Assembly: GCA_035705495.1 (NCBI GenBank) | Contig: DASSWB010000037.1 | Span: 1-47,213, forward strand | Direction of reading: 5' to 3' | Length of the DNA stretch: 47,213 bases | Source: DASSWB01 sp035705495 | GTDB lineage: Bacteria > Bacteroidota > Bacteroidia > Flavobacteriales > Flavobacteriaceae | Shown: positions 27,053 to 36,446 of the stretch, in pieces | Layout: the number at the start of each line of letters is the position of its first letter | Numbering within the stretch: position 1 is the stretch's first letter | Program-made: the position numbers and the translations under genes | Notes under the pieces: model-generated | Told to the model about the DNA's origin: nothing | The model's database searches: none | The model's input: only the letters and a program-made list of their open reading frames with translations

Positions 27053-28945
27053 TTAAAAGTTTGCTTTGTACCATTTTTGGAAACAGAAAAAGGTCCAGAC
27101 CCTAAAAGTGTTGTCTGCCCTGCCCTCCAAATGGTTTTCTATTAATTCTTTTATTGCAGAGTACTTAAAGATACCTTGTTTTGAAATAAATCCCATTTCA
27201 TAATAAGAAATTAATTCATTTTTAAGGTAACCCCGTAGCCAGTCTCCTACGGGAACACCGAAGCCTTTTTTCGATTTATCCAAAAATGCGTTGGGAAAGA
27301 ATTCTTTAAATGCTTCTTTCAAAATAAACTTTTTGTTCCAGTCTTTTAAAAGGTAATTTTCCGGTAATTGAGAAGTGAAATTCCATAGTTCCTTGTTTAA
27401 AAAAGGTGCGCGACTTTCCAAAGAGGTGAGCATACTTGTTCGGTCGACTTTCACCAACATATCTCCTTCCAAACTCAATAGTTGATCTATTTTTCTGAAA
27501 TCGTTCAAACTTTTATTCTGGTCGCCGATTTTATTTTTGTAAAAATCAAGCGTATTTGATCTACGAAAATGATCGGTGAAAATTTCATCCAATTCATTGT
27601 TTTGAAACCCCAGTGAAATAATATTGTAATAGAAATCGCCTTTATAATTAATTGCTTTTAGCAAGCGATTCAATTTAAATCGTTTTCCTCGATTGTCATC
27701 TTTTGTTCTTAAAAACGGTGCAACAGCATTGGAAATCCCGTTGTGAAGCTTTTCGGGAACTACTGAAGTATATTTCGTATTAAGTTTGCCAATATAATAT
27801 TTGTTGTAGCCACCAAAAACTTCGTCACCACCATCGCCGGTCAACGCCACTTTTACCTTTTGACGGGTTTTATTGGCCACCAAATATGTGGGAAGTGAAG
27901 AAGAATCGGCAAAGGGTTCGTCAAAATTCAGAAGTATTTCATCAACATTGTTTTTCATGTCTCCTTCGGAAACTATAAATTCGTGATGGTCACTATTTAT
28001 TAATTTGGCAACCGTTCTTGATTTATCAGATTCATCAAAAGATTTTTTGTCGAAACCAATCGAGAATGTATTGATTTTTCCATCGGTTTGTTGCGCCAAA
28101 CATAAGGAGACCACAGATGAATCGACTCCGCCGGAAAGAAATGTCCCCAAAGGAACATCGGAAATTGACCGACTCTCAACACTTTTTCTTACCAATCGTT
28201 CGGTTTCGCTTTTTGCCCTTTCAAAACTAATTTCAGGATCAACATTTTTAGAGAATTTTTGTTGAATTTCATGAACTGAAAAATCGAAATTCGAACAATC
28301 ATATTCCAAATAATGATTTGCCTCCAGTTTGAAAATATCTTCATAAATCGAAAATGGCGCCGGAATGTATGTCAACTGAAAATATAAATTCAATCCCTCC
28401 AAGGAAATTGAAGGTTTCTTGGGCAAAGCTTGCATAATCGATTTGAGTTCTGATGCCCAATAGAAATTTTTATTGTTTTGGGTATAATACAAAGGTTTTT
28501 CGCCAAAAAAATCGCGTGCAATAAATACTTTGTTTTTCTCCTTGTCATATATGCTGAAAGCAAACATACCATCCAACATTGCAAAAGAATCAACTCCGTA
28601 TTTCTCGTATAATCGAAGAATCACTTCGGTATCAGAAGTAGTTTTAAATTTGACCCCTGTTTCCGACAAGCGTTTTTTCAGTTCTAAAAAATTATAAATC
28701 TCCCCGTTGAAAACAAGTTGAATATCCTGATTTTCTGAAGTCATTGGCTGCTGTCCCGTGTTCAAATCAATAATGGACAATCTGCGCATCCCCATTCCTA
28801 CGGAAAAGTTTTCATTTTCTTGAACAAAAAACCCATCTTGATCCGGACCACGATGAATTATTTCCTGGTTCATTTGTGAAAGACGTTTAGAAACTGCTTC
28901 TGCCGAAAGGTTTTCAGAAGATATCAATCCATTTATTCCACACAT
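27053..28945 (-). CDS. asnB: Asparagine synthase-type glutamine amidotransferase
   Basis: The 630-residue protein has an N-terminal Ntn glutaminase domain whose nucleophile is Cys2 (MCGING), which also fixes the start codon, and a C-terminal AMP-forming synthetase domain with the PP-loop SGGVDSS near residue 265. Both active sites look complete. In free metabolism AsnB makes asparagine, but copies inside polysaccharide loci are often proposed to amidate uronic acid residues of the glycan. Position between a GT4 gene (13-base overlap) and the phosphoglycosyl transferase promoter favours the second role here. That is inference; a normal asparagine synthetase is possible. Confidence 0.92.
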   Translation of the reverse strand: MCGINGLISSENLSAEAVSKRLSQMNQEIIHRGPDQDGFFVQENENFSVGMGMRRLSIIDLNTGQQPMTSENQDIQLVFNGEIYNFLELKKRLSETGVKFKTTSDTEVILRLYEKYGVDSFAMLDGMFAFSIYDKEKNKVFIARDFFGEKPLYYTQNNKNFYWASELKSIMQALPKKPSISLEGLNLYFQLTYIPAPFSIYEDIFKLEANHYLEYDCSNFDFSVHEIQQKFSKNVDPEISFERAKSETERLVRKSVESRSISDVPLGTFLSGGVDSSVVSLCLAQQTDGKINTFSIGFDKKSFDESDKSRTVAKLINSDHHEFIVSEGDMKNNVDEILLNFDEPFADSSSLPTYLVANKTRQKVKVALTGDGGDEVFGGYNKYYIGKLNTKYTSVVPEKLHNGISNAVAPFLRTKDDNRGKRFKLNRLLKAINYKGDFYYNIISLGFQNNELDEIFTDHFRRSNTLDFYKNKIGDQNKSLNDFRKIDQLLSLEGDMLVKVDRTSMLTSLESRAPFLNKELWNFTSQLPENYLLKDWNKKFILKEAFKEFFPNAFLDKSKKGFGVPVGDWLRGYLKNELISYYEMGFISKQGIFKYSAIKELIENHLEGRADNTFRVWTFFCFQKWYKANF

Positions 28946-30120
28946 AGGTTATTTTGATTTAGTTGGCTTTCCAAATGTTTATATTCTTTTAATATCTCTT
29001 CCCACATTTGCTTTCGTTCATATTTTTCCACAATCGATTTACGGGAATTTTTCTGAAGTTTTTCCCGCAGATTATTATCGGTTGCCAGTTTTTTCATTGC
29101 TGTAAATAGTCCTTTAACATCTCGCACGGGAATAATTAATCCATTCTCGGCTTCGGTCACTATTTCATTGCAACCATTTATATTGGTTACAATACTTGGC
29201 AAGCCCATTGCCCCTGCCTGCATTACAACATTGGGGAAACCTTCCCGATAACTGGGGAAAGAAAGTACGTTTGAACACGCCAAAAACGGTCTCACGTCAT
29301 TCTGGTAACCTGCCTCTATGATTTTGGGATGATTCGTAATTTTGGTTATGGTTTTTTCTTGCAACGGATCCAGATTTTCTTCCAAATTACCGACAAGTAA
29401 AAGCGAGGTGTTTGGCATTTCATTATTCAATTCACAAAAAGCTTCCACAAGTTCATTGATCCCTTTATCACTCACCAATCTTCCAATAAAAATGAACACC
29501 ACATCATTTTCGGGAATATTCAAAGATTTTCTAGTTTCCTTTCTGGCTTCCGTTGAATAGTTTTCCGGATTGAAAAAAGAAGTATCAATTCCGTTTGAAC
29601 TTCCATTTCCCAATACTTTTAATTTATGTTCCGGTGCGTATTTTTCATTTTGTAAAAATTCGTGAATTTTATGTGAATTTGGATAAACCATGGTCGCGCA
29701 AGAGAAAGTCAGCTTCTCAACATATTCCAAAACTTTTCGCTTTGCTCCTCTGGCCTCTAACAACGGTAAACCTGCAACTGTATGAAGTCTGATGGGAACC
29801 CCCGCCAATTTTGCCGCCATCATACCAGCAATCCCTGCTTTGGGAGTATGTGTGTGGACAATCAGTGGTTTTTCGGATTTAAAAAATTTATACAATTCTG
29901 CCACCGATTTTAAATCTTGAAAAGGTGTTATTTCCCGAGTCATTTCAACCGGAAACGTTTCCACACCAATTTCTTTTCCGAAAGATTTCAACTCTTCTGC
30001 GCCCGAAGACACTGCGATCACTTCATATTCACGTTGCATGAAGTTAAGCTGTCCTTCCAGCAGTTTTTTTAGCGAAACGGGCACTGTAGTTACTCGTATA
30101 AGTTTTTTTGAATTTTCCAT
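28933..30120 (-). CDS. GT4-family glycosyltransferase
   Basis: A 395-residue GT-B fold enzyme with an N-terminal acceptor-side domain (HTHTPKAGIAGMMAAKLAG) and a C-terminal nucleotide-sugar domain. The GT4 signature is SFPSYREGFPNVVMQAGAMG, the EX7E-type motif, followed by a VTNINGCNEIV block. FIFIGRLVSDKGI is the usual start of the donor domain. No membrane segment is present. Proximity to the PglC-like gene suggests it may add the second sugar, in the manner of PglA, but donor and linkage cannot be read from sequence. Overlaps asnB by 13 bases. Confidence 0.9.
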   Translation of the reverse strand: MENSKKLIRVTTVPVSLKKLLEGQLNFMQREYEVIAVSSGAEELKSFGKEIGVETFPVEMTREITPFQDLKSVAELYKFFKSEKPLIVHTHTPKAGIAGMMAAKLAGVPIRLHTVAGLPLLEARGAKRKVLEYVEKLTFSCATMVYPNSHKIHEFLQNEKYAPEHKLKVLGNGSSNGIDTSFFNPENYSTEARKETRKSLNIPENDVVFIFIGRLVSDKGINELVEAFCELNNEMPNTSLLLVGNLEENLDPLQEKTITKITNHPKIIEAGYQNDVRPFLACSNVLSFPSYREGFPNVVMQAGAMGLPSIVTNINGCNEIVTEAENGLIIPVRDVKGLFTAMKKLATDNNLREKLQKNSRKSIVEKYERKQMWEEILKEYKHLESQLNQNNLCVE

Positions 30121-30146
30121 GAATGAATCAATAATTAATAAAACCG

Positions 30147-31058
30147 CTACATTTTATCTGCCATATTTATATTTAGCGCTTTAAATGTATTGGTGTATTT
30201 TATTTCTTCGGATCCTGAAGTTTTTAAAATCGTAAAAAAACCGGGAAGGTTTTCAAAATTTTCTTCCATGCACACATTGTACAATTCTTCTCGAGTGGTA
30301 AAGAAAAAAGCCTTCTTTCTCTTATTTTCAAGACACCAATTTGTAACCGATTTTAAATTTCTTCGGAATTTATCCAAGTCGGAAAACGTGATCAGTAGGA
30401 TTTTAATTTCATTTTTTCCGTCTTCCAAAATGGCAAAATCACCATTGATTTTTAAAATTACAGGATGTTTCGGTCTTTGAATATATTGTTTTAAAAATTC
30501 CTCTTGATTGTATTCAAAACTCAAAAATTTAGACTGATGTTCTTGGAAAGATTTAAAAATCTCATCATCATGTTTTTCTGAATTTGAAATTTGCTGCGGA
30601 ATGTTTTCTTCCTCATATTTCTGTTCTGGAGAAAAAAGATGATAGGTTGGAAACATAAAAGATCCCGCTGATCTCAATCTCCTGCAACTCGGATTGGTTG
30701 CGGTAACAAAAGCAGTTAAGTAAAGAACATTTTTCTTTTTGCACAAATCGACAGAGGTTTCAATCATTTTACCAAAGCAGCCTTTTCTCCTGGCAGCCGG
30801 AAGCGTCCATGAACCTGTCATTATTCCAATTTCTGCATTTTGGCCGTTTTGGGAAAGTTTTCGATAGGAAACCGCAGATCCTGCAATTACGCCATCTTCT
30901 TCATTTTCAATCAACAAAATATCCGCAGAAAACGCGCCCACCTTTCTTTCAAAAACCCAGTCATATTCCGTAGTGCCTCCCCAATTGGGAAAACATTCAT
31001 TGAGGTAATCGAGATATTGGGATTCATGGTTATCCGGGTTCAGTACAATTTTCTCCAT
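30147..31058 (-). CDS. GNAT-family N-acyltransferase
   Basis: The 303-residue protein has a GNAT domain in its first half, with the acetyl-CoA-binding region at ARRKGCFGKMIETSV (the R/Q-x-x-G-x-G/A-type loop in the form RRKGCFGK) followed by the usual helix and FVTATNPSCRRLRSAG. The second half has no domain I recognise and may bind the acceptor. No signal peptide or membrane helix. It lies 2 bases from a NodB-fold deacetylase gene, so it may re-acylate an amino group freed by that enzyme. A second, similarly sized GNAT occurs at 34278-35225. Confidence 0.8.
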   Translation of the reverse strand: MEKIVLNPDNHESQYLDYLNECFPNWGGTTEYDWVFERKVGAFSADILLIENEEDGVIAGSAVSYRKLSQNGQNAEIGIMTGSWTLPAARRKGCFGKMIETSVDLCKKKNVLYLTAFVTATNPSCRRLRSAGSFMFPTYHLFSPEQKYEEENIPQQISNSEKHDDEIFKSFQEHQSKFLSFEYNQEEFLKQYIQRPKHPVILKINGDFAILEDGKNEIKILLITFSDLDKFRRNLKSVTNWCLENKRKKAFFFTTREELYNVCMEENFENLPGFFTILKTSGSEEIKYTNTFKALNINMADKM

Positions 31059-31060
31059 GG

Positions 31061-31987
31061 CTAATTGTTGTTTTTTATATACTCACTTATTTCGCCCATA
31101 GATGTCCACCACAAATCATCACCGTATTCCAATTTCAGAAAACTGAACAAAGTATCAAGGTAATTCATGTACACCTCATCAACACCGTCTAAGGCCTTGT
31201 AACCAACAAAAGATTTGATGATATGCGCTTTTATTGATAACAATCCTCCGTTTTCTATTATTTTTTTTGCCCGGTCAAAAGTGGAAGTCGCCTGAAAATT
31301 AGTCGGAAAATGAATCAGTTTGTCATTCTTGATCCGGATTGGATAAAGAATTGGCGTTCCTTTCAATCCGCTCATATTGTTCATCGCGTTCTTGGTTATT
31401 TTGGTTCGAATATCCCGCGACGATGCTATAAAATCGAATTTTGCTTCAATAAGCTGATTTAATAAATTGTCGGGTGCGTTCCAACCGGGAGGACAAACTC
31501 CGTTTACATGTTTTAATCCAGCAGTATTAAAAATCCGCAGCATTTCATTTAAAATCTCCCGAAACTCTTTTTCTGACTGATCTTGAAATTCAACGGGAAC
31601 ATTGAGTCCTTTATGCACATGATATAAGCCATGAAAACCGATTTCAGCTTGTTTTATTTCGTTGAGATAGTTCACAAATTCTGGATGGTTTTCCAAATTC
31701 ATGGAATCCCTTTTCAGTCGTTTTGCGAGATAAAAATAATTTCTCAAGAAGGGAATAGCTGCCAAGAATTTACGTGTGGGAATTGGTGATATCTCCCTCC
31801 AATTTGCAGTAGTGAACAAAGTGACTTTTGATTCAGGATGTCTGTTCAACAACCATTTGACCAAACCCAAACCTCCATTGTCCAAATCTCCTCCGGCTTC
31901 GTAAAAATCGGTGCTTTTTCCCGGGTGGATATCATCAATGGTGAAGCAAATAGCTGCTTTCTTATCTGAAGGTTTCCACTTGATCAT
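31061..31987 (-). CDS. Polysaccharide deacetylase-like protein (DUF2334-like)
   Basis: The 308-residue protein has the NodB/CE4 fold signature without a signal peptide. FTIDDIHPG carries Asp18/Asp19, and GFHGLYHVH supplies His119 and His123 in the HxxxH spacing, so the metal triad is intact. CPPGWNAP corresponds to the RPP motif region and IKAHI to the later catalytic histidine. The layout resembles DUF2334-type deacetylases rather than classic NodB. It is predicted to be cytoplasmic and would therefore act on a nucleotide- or lipid-linked sugar rather than on the finished polymer. It is coupled to the GNAT gene (2-base gap). Confidence 0.78.
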   Translation of the reverse strand: MIKWKPSDKKAAICFTIDDIHPGKSTDFYEAGGDLDNGGLGLVKWLLNRHPESKVTLFTTANWREISPIPTRKFLAAIPFLRNYFYLAKRLKRDSMNLENHPEFVNYLNEIKQAEIGFHGLYHVHKGLNVPVEFQDQSEKEFREILNEMLRIFNTAGLKHVNGVCPPGWNAPDNLLNQLIEAKFDFIASSRDIRTKITKNAMNNMSGLKGTPILYPIRIKNDKLIHFPTNFQATSTFDRAKKIIENGGLLSIKAHIIKSFVGYKALDGVDEVYMNYLDTLFSFLKLEYGDDLWWTSMGEISEYIKNNN

Positions 31988-32080
31988 AGTTTGTTTTTCA
32001 TACCTCGAAAATAAGGTATAATCAACCTACAGCAAGAATCAAAAATTATAAAAGATTGCTAATTTTTAACGTAAAACCGC

Positions 32081-33046
32081 CTATTTTTGAAGCTTTCCCA
32101 ATTCTGCCATATTTAATGACCGAAAATTATATTTTTCTTCACATTTTTTAAAAAACTTTAGTAAATCCAATAAATCCTGAAGATTGGATTTTGGGTCGGA
32201 AGCAAAATTATGTGGGTGCCACCATAAATGATAAATTTCTCCTTTTTTGGCGGCATTCAACATTTCCGATTTTATCCGGTTTATTTTTTGTTTTCGTAAA
32301 AACCCATTGGATTCTACTGGTCTCAAAAATCTACTCGCGGGTTGTTCCATGACGCCGGTTGGACCCTTTTTTAATTTTTGAAAAGAATAAGATTTATTTC
32401 CCAAAGGAAAATACGCATCGCCCGTACGTGCAATTTTAGATAAGAGATTGTCTTCCTGTGTATTCCTCCAATACCAAGAATCGGGATTTGAACGGACGTT
32501 TTTTATTCCAAATTCATTACATATTTCGAGATAGGGTTCTTTTATTTGGTTCCGCGGAAAAACGAGGGATTTTAGTTCTATATCAAATTTTTCTGCAACT
32601 GAAACCGCCATTTGTAAATCGGCTCTAAAGGATTTTTCGTCTTGTCCTGCTTCCAAACAGTAGTAATGGGAATACGTATGTGTCCCGATTTCTTGTCCTT
32701 TAATTTTTTGAATTTGACGAATCAAAGAAGGAGCAAAAAAAGCTTCGTCTTTTTTGGCAGATTTCATCCGTTGGCCAAATTTGTAAGCATTTAATTGTTT
32801 TGAGGAATAATCCGGAGTGATGGTTGGCATATTTTTTTCCCATTCTGTCCAATTTTCATTGAACAACATACCCACAACGGCCCATGTAGCGTGAATTTCA
32901 TGCTCTTCGAAAGCTGAAAGTATCTTCGGAATTGTTTTTCGGGTACTACTGAAATAGTTTTCATATTTGGAAAAATCGATCAAATCGAACAGCCCCCATA
33001 CGAGTTCAAAATCCAAAGAAATAACGAAATAACCATTTTTGCTCAT
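32081..33046 (-). CDS. Polysaccharide deacetylase family protein
   Basis: A 321-residue NodB-fold protein with the start SLDFELVWG (Asp12 as metal ligand) and GTHTYSHYYC (His123, His127, HxxxH). LVFPRNQ replaces the usual RPP motif and HLWWHPHNF holds the late histidine. No signal peptide is present. This architecture is common in exopolysaccharide and capsule loci. A 93-base gap separates it from the next deacetylase-like gene. Its start follows the Wzy-candidate gene by 13 bases, so they are co-transcribed. Substrate unknown; a lipid-linked intermediate is most likely given the cytoplasmic location. Confidence 0.85.
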   Translation of the reverse strand: MSKNGYFVISLDFELVWGLFDLIDFSKYENYFSSTRKTIPKILSAFEEHEIHATWAVVGMLFNENWTEWEKNMPTITPDYSSKQLNAYKFGQRMKSAKKDEAFFAPSLIRQIQKIKGQEIGTHTYSHYYCLEAGQDEKSFRADLQMAVSVAEKFDIELKSLVFPRNQIKEPYLEICNEFGIKNVRSNPDSWYWRNTQEDNLLSKIARTGDAYFPLGNKSYSFQKLKKGPTGVMEQPASRFLRPVESNGFLRKQKINRIKSEMLNAAKKGEIYHLWWHPHNFASDPKSNLQDLLDLLKFFKKCEEKYNFRSLNMAELGKLQK

Positions 33047-33059
33047 TGCCGATTTTTAG

Positions 33060-34274
33060 TTATGCTGAAACCAATTCTTTTTCCTTGCTTTTCCGTTCCT
33101 TCAACAATTTAATCCTTCTTATCCGCATGATACGCGTATATTTTTTCTGGGCTAAGTAATAGTAAATAATAAAAAACAAGAAATACATCACCATCGATTT
33201 TTGTCGCATAATGATTCCGAGGTTGGACATAATAAAAGTCATCGCAAAGGAAGTCAGCAGAAAAATAATGAAACTCATTTTTACATAGGAAGGGGATTTT
33301 TTCAGGAACCTGATAAAATCTTTTTTAAGGATTTTGAAAAAGAGCAATAAGTAAATCAAATTCTCAAAAGACGTGAATATCCCCAATATATTTGGCGCAT
33401 CGATAAATAGCGGTCGGAACCAAAAAGTGAATAATTTAAAAGGCAACGGGTAGGAAGACATGTCTACACCTGACCCGGATGCACTTAAATCTTCAGATCG
33501 ACTTTCCGAAAAATCCTGAAAATCTTCAATAACATTTTCCGATCCTTGCAGGTTTACCACCGCCAAAATTTTATCTTGGGAAAGTACCAGAATAACAATG
33601 GTTGCTCCGAAAATGAACATTTTTTTTCCGAAGGAAACATTTTCATTGCCACTTAAATAACCCAGTGCCATTCCCACGGCAACAAAAAAGAAGACATGCG
33701 GACGGATATAAAAAATAATCAGTCCGGCCAAAACCAAAAGAAATAATCTCTTTTTTGGTTTTACAACCGCGTAAGCAAACATCATGAGTCCCAAGAATAT
33801 TGGCGCTCCTTTGCCCAAGGAAGCCGTCCAAAAATGCATATTGGGCAGAAAAAGCAATAAACTCAGGAGATCAATATTTTTAAAAACCGTAACATTGAGC
33901 GGAATATTATCCCTAAAAAACAAATAGGTATATATAAACCCGATATAGCCTAACCATGCAAAAGTGAGCATAAGCATCTCATAGGAAAAACCCATGTGGT
34001 AAAACGGATAGGATAAAAAATTAATGAATTTTGTGTCGGTACCAAAAGTGGAGAACCAATCCCCGATGTGAAAAGACAAATAATCGTAATAATGATGGGA
34101 ATCTGAAGGATTGTTGTATGCGTACCACAAATAAATTCCGAAGAAAACCAGATGATACAAATAAAGCAAGTTCATTTTTCCTTTGGAAAAGTTCTTTCTC
34201 GTTTTTGCATAGGCATTCAGTATTAATTGATTAATACCAAAATAAACGACCATAAGAAAAACGACTCCAATCAT
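33060..34274 (-). CDS. Multi-pass membrane protein, candidate Wzy polymerase
   Basis: The 404-residue protein has about ten hydrophobic helices and a larger loop near residues 245-285 (rich in Ser and acidic residues), followed by FKLFTFWFRPLF. A second short conserved-looking stretch is FWTASLGKGAP. Large outer loop plus ten or more helices is the usual Wzy (O-antigen/capsule polymerase) layout, and no other polymerase candidate is in the window although Wzx, Wza and Wzc are. Wzy proteins share little sequence, so the call is mainly by position and topology. The C-terminal 30 residues are very basic. Gap to the next gene upstream is 3 bases. Confidence 0.6.
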   Translation of the reverse strand: MIGVVFLMVVYFGINQLILNAYAKTRKNFSKGKMNLLYLYHLVFFGIYLWYAYNNPSDSHHYYDYLSFHIGDWFSTFGTDTKFINFLSYPFYHMGFSYEMLMLTFAWLGYIGFIYTYLFFRDNIPLNVTVFKNIDLLSLLLFLPNMHFWTASLGKGAPIFLGLMMFAYAVVKPKKRLFLLVLAGLIIFYIRPHVFFFVAVGMALGYLSGNENVSFGKKMFIFGATIVILVLSQDKILAVVNLQGSENVIEDFQDFSESRSEDLSASGSGVDMSSYPLPFKLFTFWFRPLFIDAPNILGIFTSFENLIYLLLFFKILKKDFIRFLKKSPSYVKMSFIIFLLTSFAMTFIMSNLGIIMRQKSMVMYFLFFIIYYYLAQKKYTRIMRIRRIKLLKERKSKEKELVSA

Positions 34275-34277
34275 AGT

Positions 34278-35225
34278 TTAAAATAATTCCATATCGCCCA
34301 AACTGTAATTCCAATTGGGAATTTGCAATAATGAAGATTTTAGTTCTTCGGTTAGATTTAAATCTTTTACAGTCAGAATTGGACCCAAATCCCCCTTATA
34401 AACCGGAAATGGCATTTTATTCACTTTCGGGGAAAAGGAGATCGCTTGCGCGCCAAATTTCTTGCTCCAATACTTGATGATTTTTTTGATTTCATTAAAA
34501 TGCACCGGATTCGAATAGATACATTCTACCACGCGCAATTCGGTAATTTTGCCCCGACTTTTCGTACAAGCGGCCAGATAGAAATCGGGGGTGGCATATA
34601 CTTCATATTCTTGCAACGGATTGTTTTCAAATCTCCAAGCAAGATATTCAGCCGATTTACGAGTAAAGAAAGCATTCTTCTTTTCCAGATCGGCATTCCA
34701 TGTCGCACACAACGATTCAATTTCTTTCGCGGATGCTTTTATAGTCCTTTGATAATTGGGTTGTTGTTTTAAAATTTTCCAAAAAGAAGAAAAAGCTGGA
34801 CGAATACCTATTTCAAGTTTCCCCGCTGTTTCCCATCCCATTTTCAAATATCCAGGTCGACTCTTATCATTTGGAGTATTGAAAATAAAATCGTCACCAT
34901 CTTTTTTTGCAATTTCCACTGCTTTTAAAGTCAGTTTTTTAAAAATCCCTTTTCCTTGATGATTTGGATGCGTAGCGGTATCAACCGCTCTGAAACAAGA
35001 ATAATTTTTGTTGCCCGCGCTCCATTTCCATCTCATAAATGCGCGAACGCCAACAATTTCATCATTTTGCAATGCTAAAAGAACAATGGATTTCCCAAAC
35101 GGATTATCGACGTGTTTAAAGTTCCAGATTTGTTCTGAAATCGGTAAATCCTTTTCACCTAAGCTGGCTTTTAGAACTTTGATAATTTCCAGAATATCGG
35201 TCGCTTTTCCTTCTCTTATTTCCAT
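34278..35225 (-). CDS. GNAT-family N-acyltransferase
   Basis: The 315-residue protein opens with a GNAT fold: IVGVRAFMRWKW, then ATHPNHQGKGIFKKLTLKAV, where NHQGKGIFKK is the acetyl-CoA-binding Q-x-x-G-x-G-type loop. NTPNDKSRPGYLKMGW follows as in related proteins. The C-terminal half may form a second, degenerate GNAT-like domain, as in FemAB-type or MSMEG-like enzymes, but I cannot show this. No membrane segment. It lies between the Wzy candidate and a GT4 gene and may N-acylate an amino sugar of the repeat unit. Confidence 0.8.
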   Translation of the reverse strand: MEIREGKATDILEIIKVLKASLGEKDLPISEQIWNFKHVDNPFGKSIVLLALQNDEIVGVRAFMRWKWSAGNKNYSCFRAVDTATHPNHQGKGIFKKLTLKAVEIAKKDGDDFIFNTPNDKSRPGYLKMGWETAGKLEIGIRPAFSSFWKILKQQPNYQRTIKASAKEIESLCATWNADLEKKNAFFTRKSAEYLAWRFENNPLQEYEVYATPDFYLAACTKSRGKITELRVVECIYSNPVHFNEIKKIIKYWSKKFGAQAISFSPKVNKMPFPVYKGDLGPILTVKDLNLTEELKSSLLQIPNWNYSLGDMELF

Positions 35226-35244
35226 TTTTAGATTTTAAAAAACA

Positions 35245-36378
35245 TTAATTTTTTAGGTTAGAATTTTCCTGATATAATTCCGTGTAAATTTCTTCCAGTG
35301 AATTTACCATTGACGCCAGACTAAAAAACTCAATCACCCTTTTTCTAGCTGCGGTTTGATATTCGATTCTTTTTCCAATATTGGAAACCAGTTTGGTTGC
35401 CAATGTGGCCAGTGCAGCTTCATCCCTTACTTCACAAGTCAACCCGTCAATTTCATCCCTTACCGCTTCCACAACACCGCCAGCCCTTGTAGAAACGATT
35501 GCACAACTCATGCTCATGGCTTCCAACAGTGCAATGGGTAAACCCTCAAAAGAGGAACTCATCATAAAAATATCCATCGCAGAAAAATAGGCAACCGTAT
35601 CTGTTTGAAGTCCGGGGAATTTTACAATTGCTTCCAATCCCAGCTCCTTCGCCATTTCTTTTATTTCTTCCTGTTTGGGTCCTGCGCCCACCAATATTCC
35701 AAATACCTGCGGATTTTGTTCATGAACTTTTTTAAAAGCCGTTAACCAACCCGGTAGATTTTTCTGTTCCCTAAAAACCGCCAAATTTCCGATCACGACA
35801 GCATCTTCAGGAATATTCAGTTTTTTTCTAATTGTATTTCCCTTTGTTGTATCTCTCTGAAAATGTTCTGTATTTACTCCGTTCAGAAGCGTACGAACTG
35901 GAATTTTTGGGTTGATATTTTTTTTTATGGAAGCACTGACATCTTCCGAAACACCCAAAGCCAAATTTTGATTATTAAAACTAAGTTTGTTCAATAATTT
36001 GGTTGCGAAATGATATCCTTCCTGAATATTGTGTTCGGTATAAACGACCGGTATTTTTGTTTTTGAATGCACAATTCTTCCGACAAAACCCGACCAAGGC
36101 AAATGACAATGAATGACATCAATTTTATGGGTTTTGCAGAATTTTACTACCTCATCATATTTTTTCAGAAGTAAAAAATTGTTTGATGCAGGAAAGCAAT
36201 GAACTTCGCCTCCTGCATTTTCCAAGGCTGCTACCATTTGATTTTTCCACGGAAGAAAATAGATATAATGAAACTCGAATTTATTGGTATTATGAATTTT
36301 TAAGGTTTCCGGTAATAGCATTTCTGCCCCACCTCGTCCCAAAGATTTTATAATGTGCAGCACTTTAATTTTTTGCAT
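35245..36378 (-). CDS. GT4-family glycosyltransferase
   Basis: A 377-residue GT-B protein. The N-terminus has the glycine-rich GRGGAEM loop, and HCHLPWSGFVGR and YTEHNI follow. The C-terminal donor domain has FMMSSSFEGLPIALLEAMSM, the GT4 EX7E motif, and STRAGGVVEAV. Length and motif order are normal. Donor sugar cannot be inferred. It is the first gene after a 104-base gap that holds an inverted repeat centred on a possible -7 element, so a new transcription unit may start here. Confidence 0.9.
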   Translation of the reverse strand: MQKIKVLHIIKSLGRGGAEMLLPETLKIHNTNKFEFHYIYFLPWKNQMVAALENAGGEVHCFPASNNFLLLKKYDEVVKFCKTHKIDVIHCHLPWSGFVGRIVHSKTKIPVVYTEHNIQEGYHFATKLLNKLSFNNQNLALGVSEDVSASIKKNINPKIPVRTLLNGVNTEHFQRDTTKGNTIRKKLNIPEDAVVIGNLAVFREQKNLPGWLTAFKKVHEQNPQVFGILVGAGPKQEEIKEMAKELGLEAIVKFPGLQTDTVAYFSAMDIFMMSSSFEGLPIALLEAMSMSCAIVSTRAGGVVEAVRDEIDGLTCEVRDEAALATLATKLVSNIGKRIEYQTAARKRVIEFFSLASMVNSLEEIYTELYQENSNLKN

Positions 36379-36422
36379 AATTGGTATTACATTCTTTATT
36401 CGTGTTGAATAAAATCAGCATT

Positions 36423-36446
36423 CACACAAAATAAAACTATTGTGTG
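36423..36446. repeat. Inverted repeat CACACAA-N10-TTGTGTG over a possible -7 element
   Basis: CACACAA at 36423-36429 and TTGTGTG at 36440-36446 are perfect 7-base arms. The 10-base spacer contains the minus-strand -7-like element TAGTTTTA (36432-36439). A repressor bound to the two arms would cover the promoter. No T-run follows, so it is not a typical terminator. Confidence 0.45.

Noticed and set aside
32000..32019. Hairpin ATACCT/AGGTAT between the two deacetylase-like genes as a terminator
   Set aside because: The stem is only six pairs and neither strand has a following T-run, and the flanking genes look co-transcribed.
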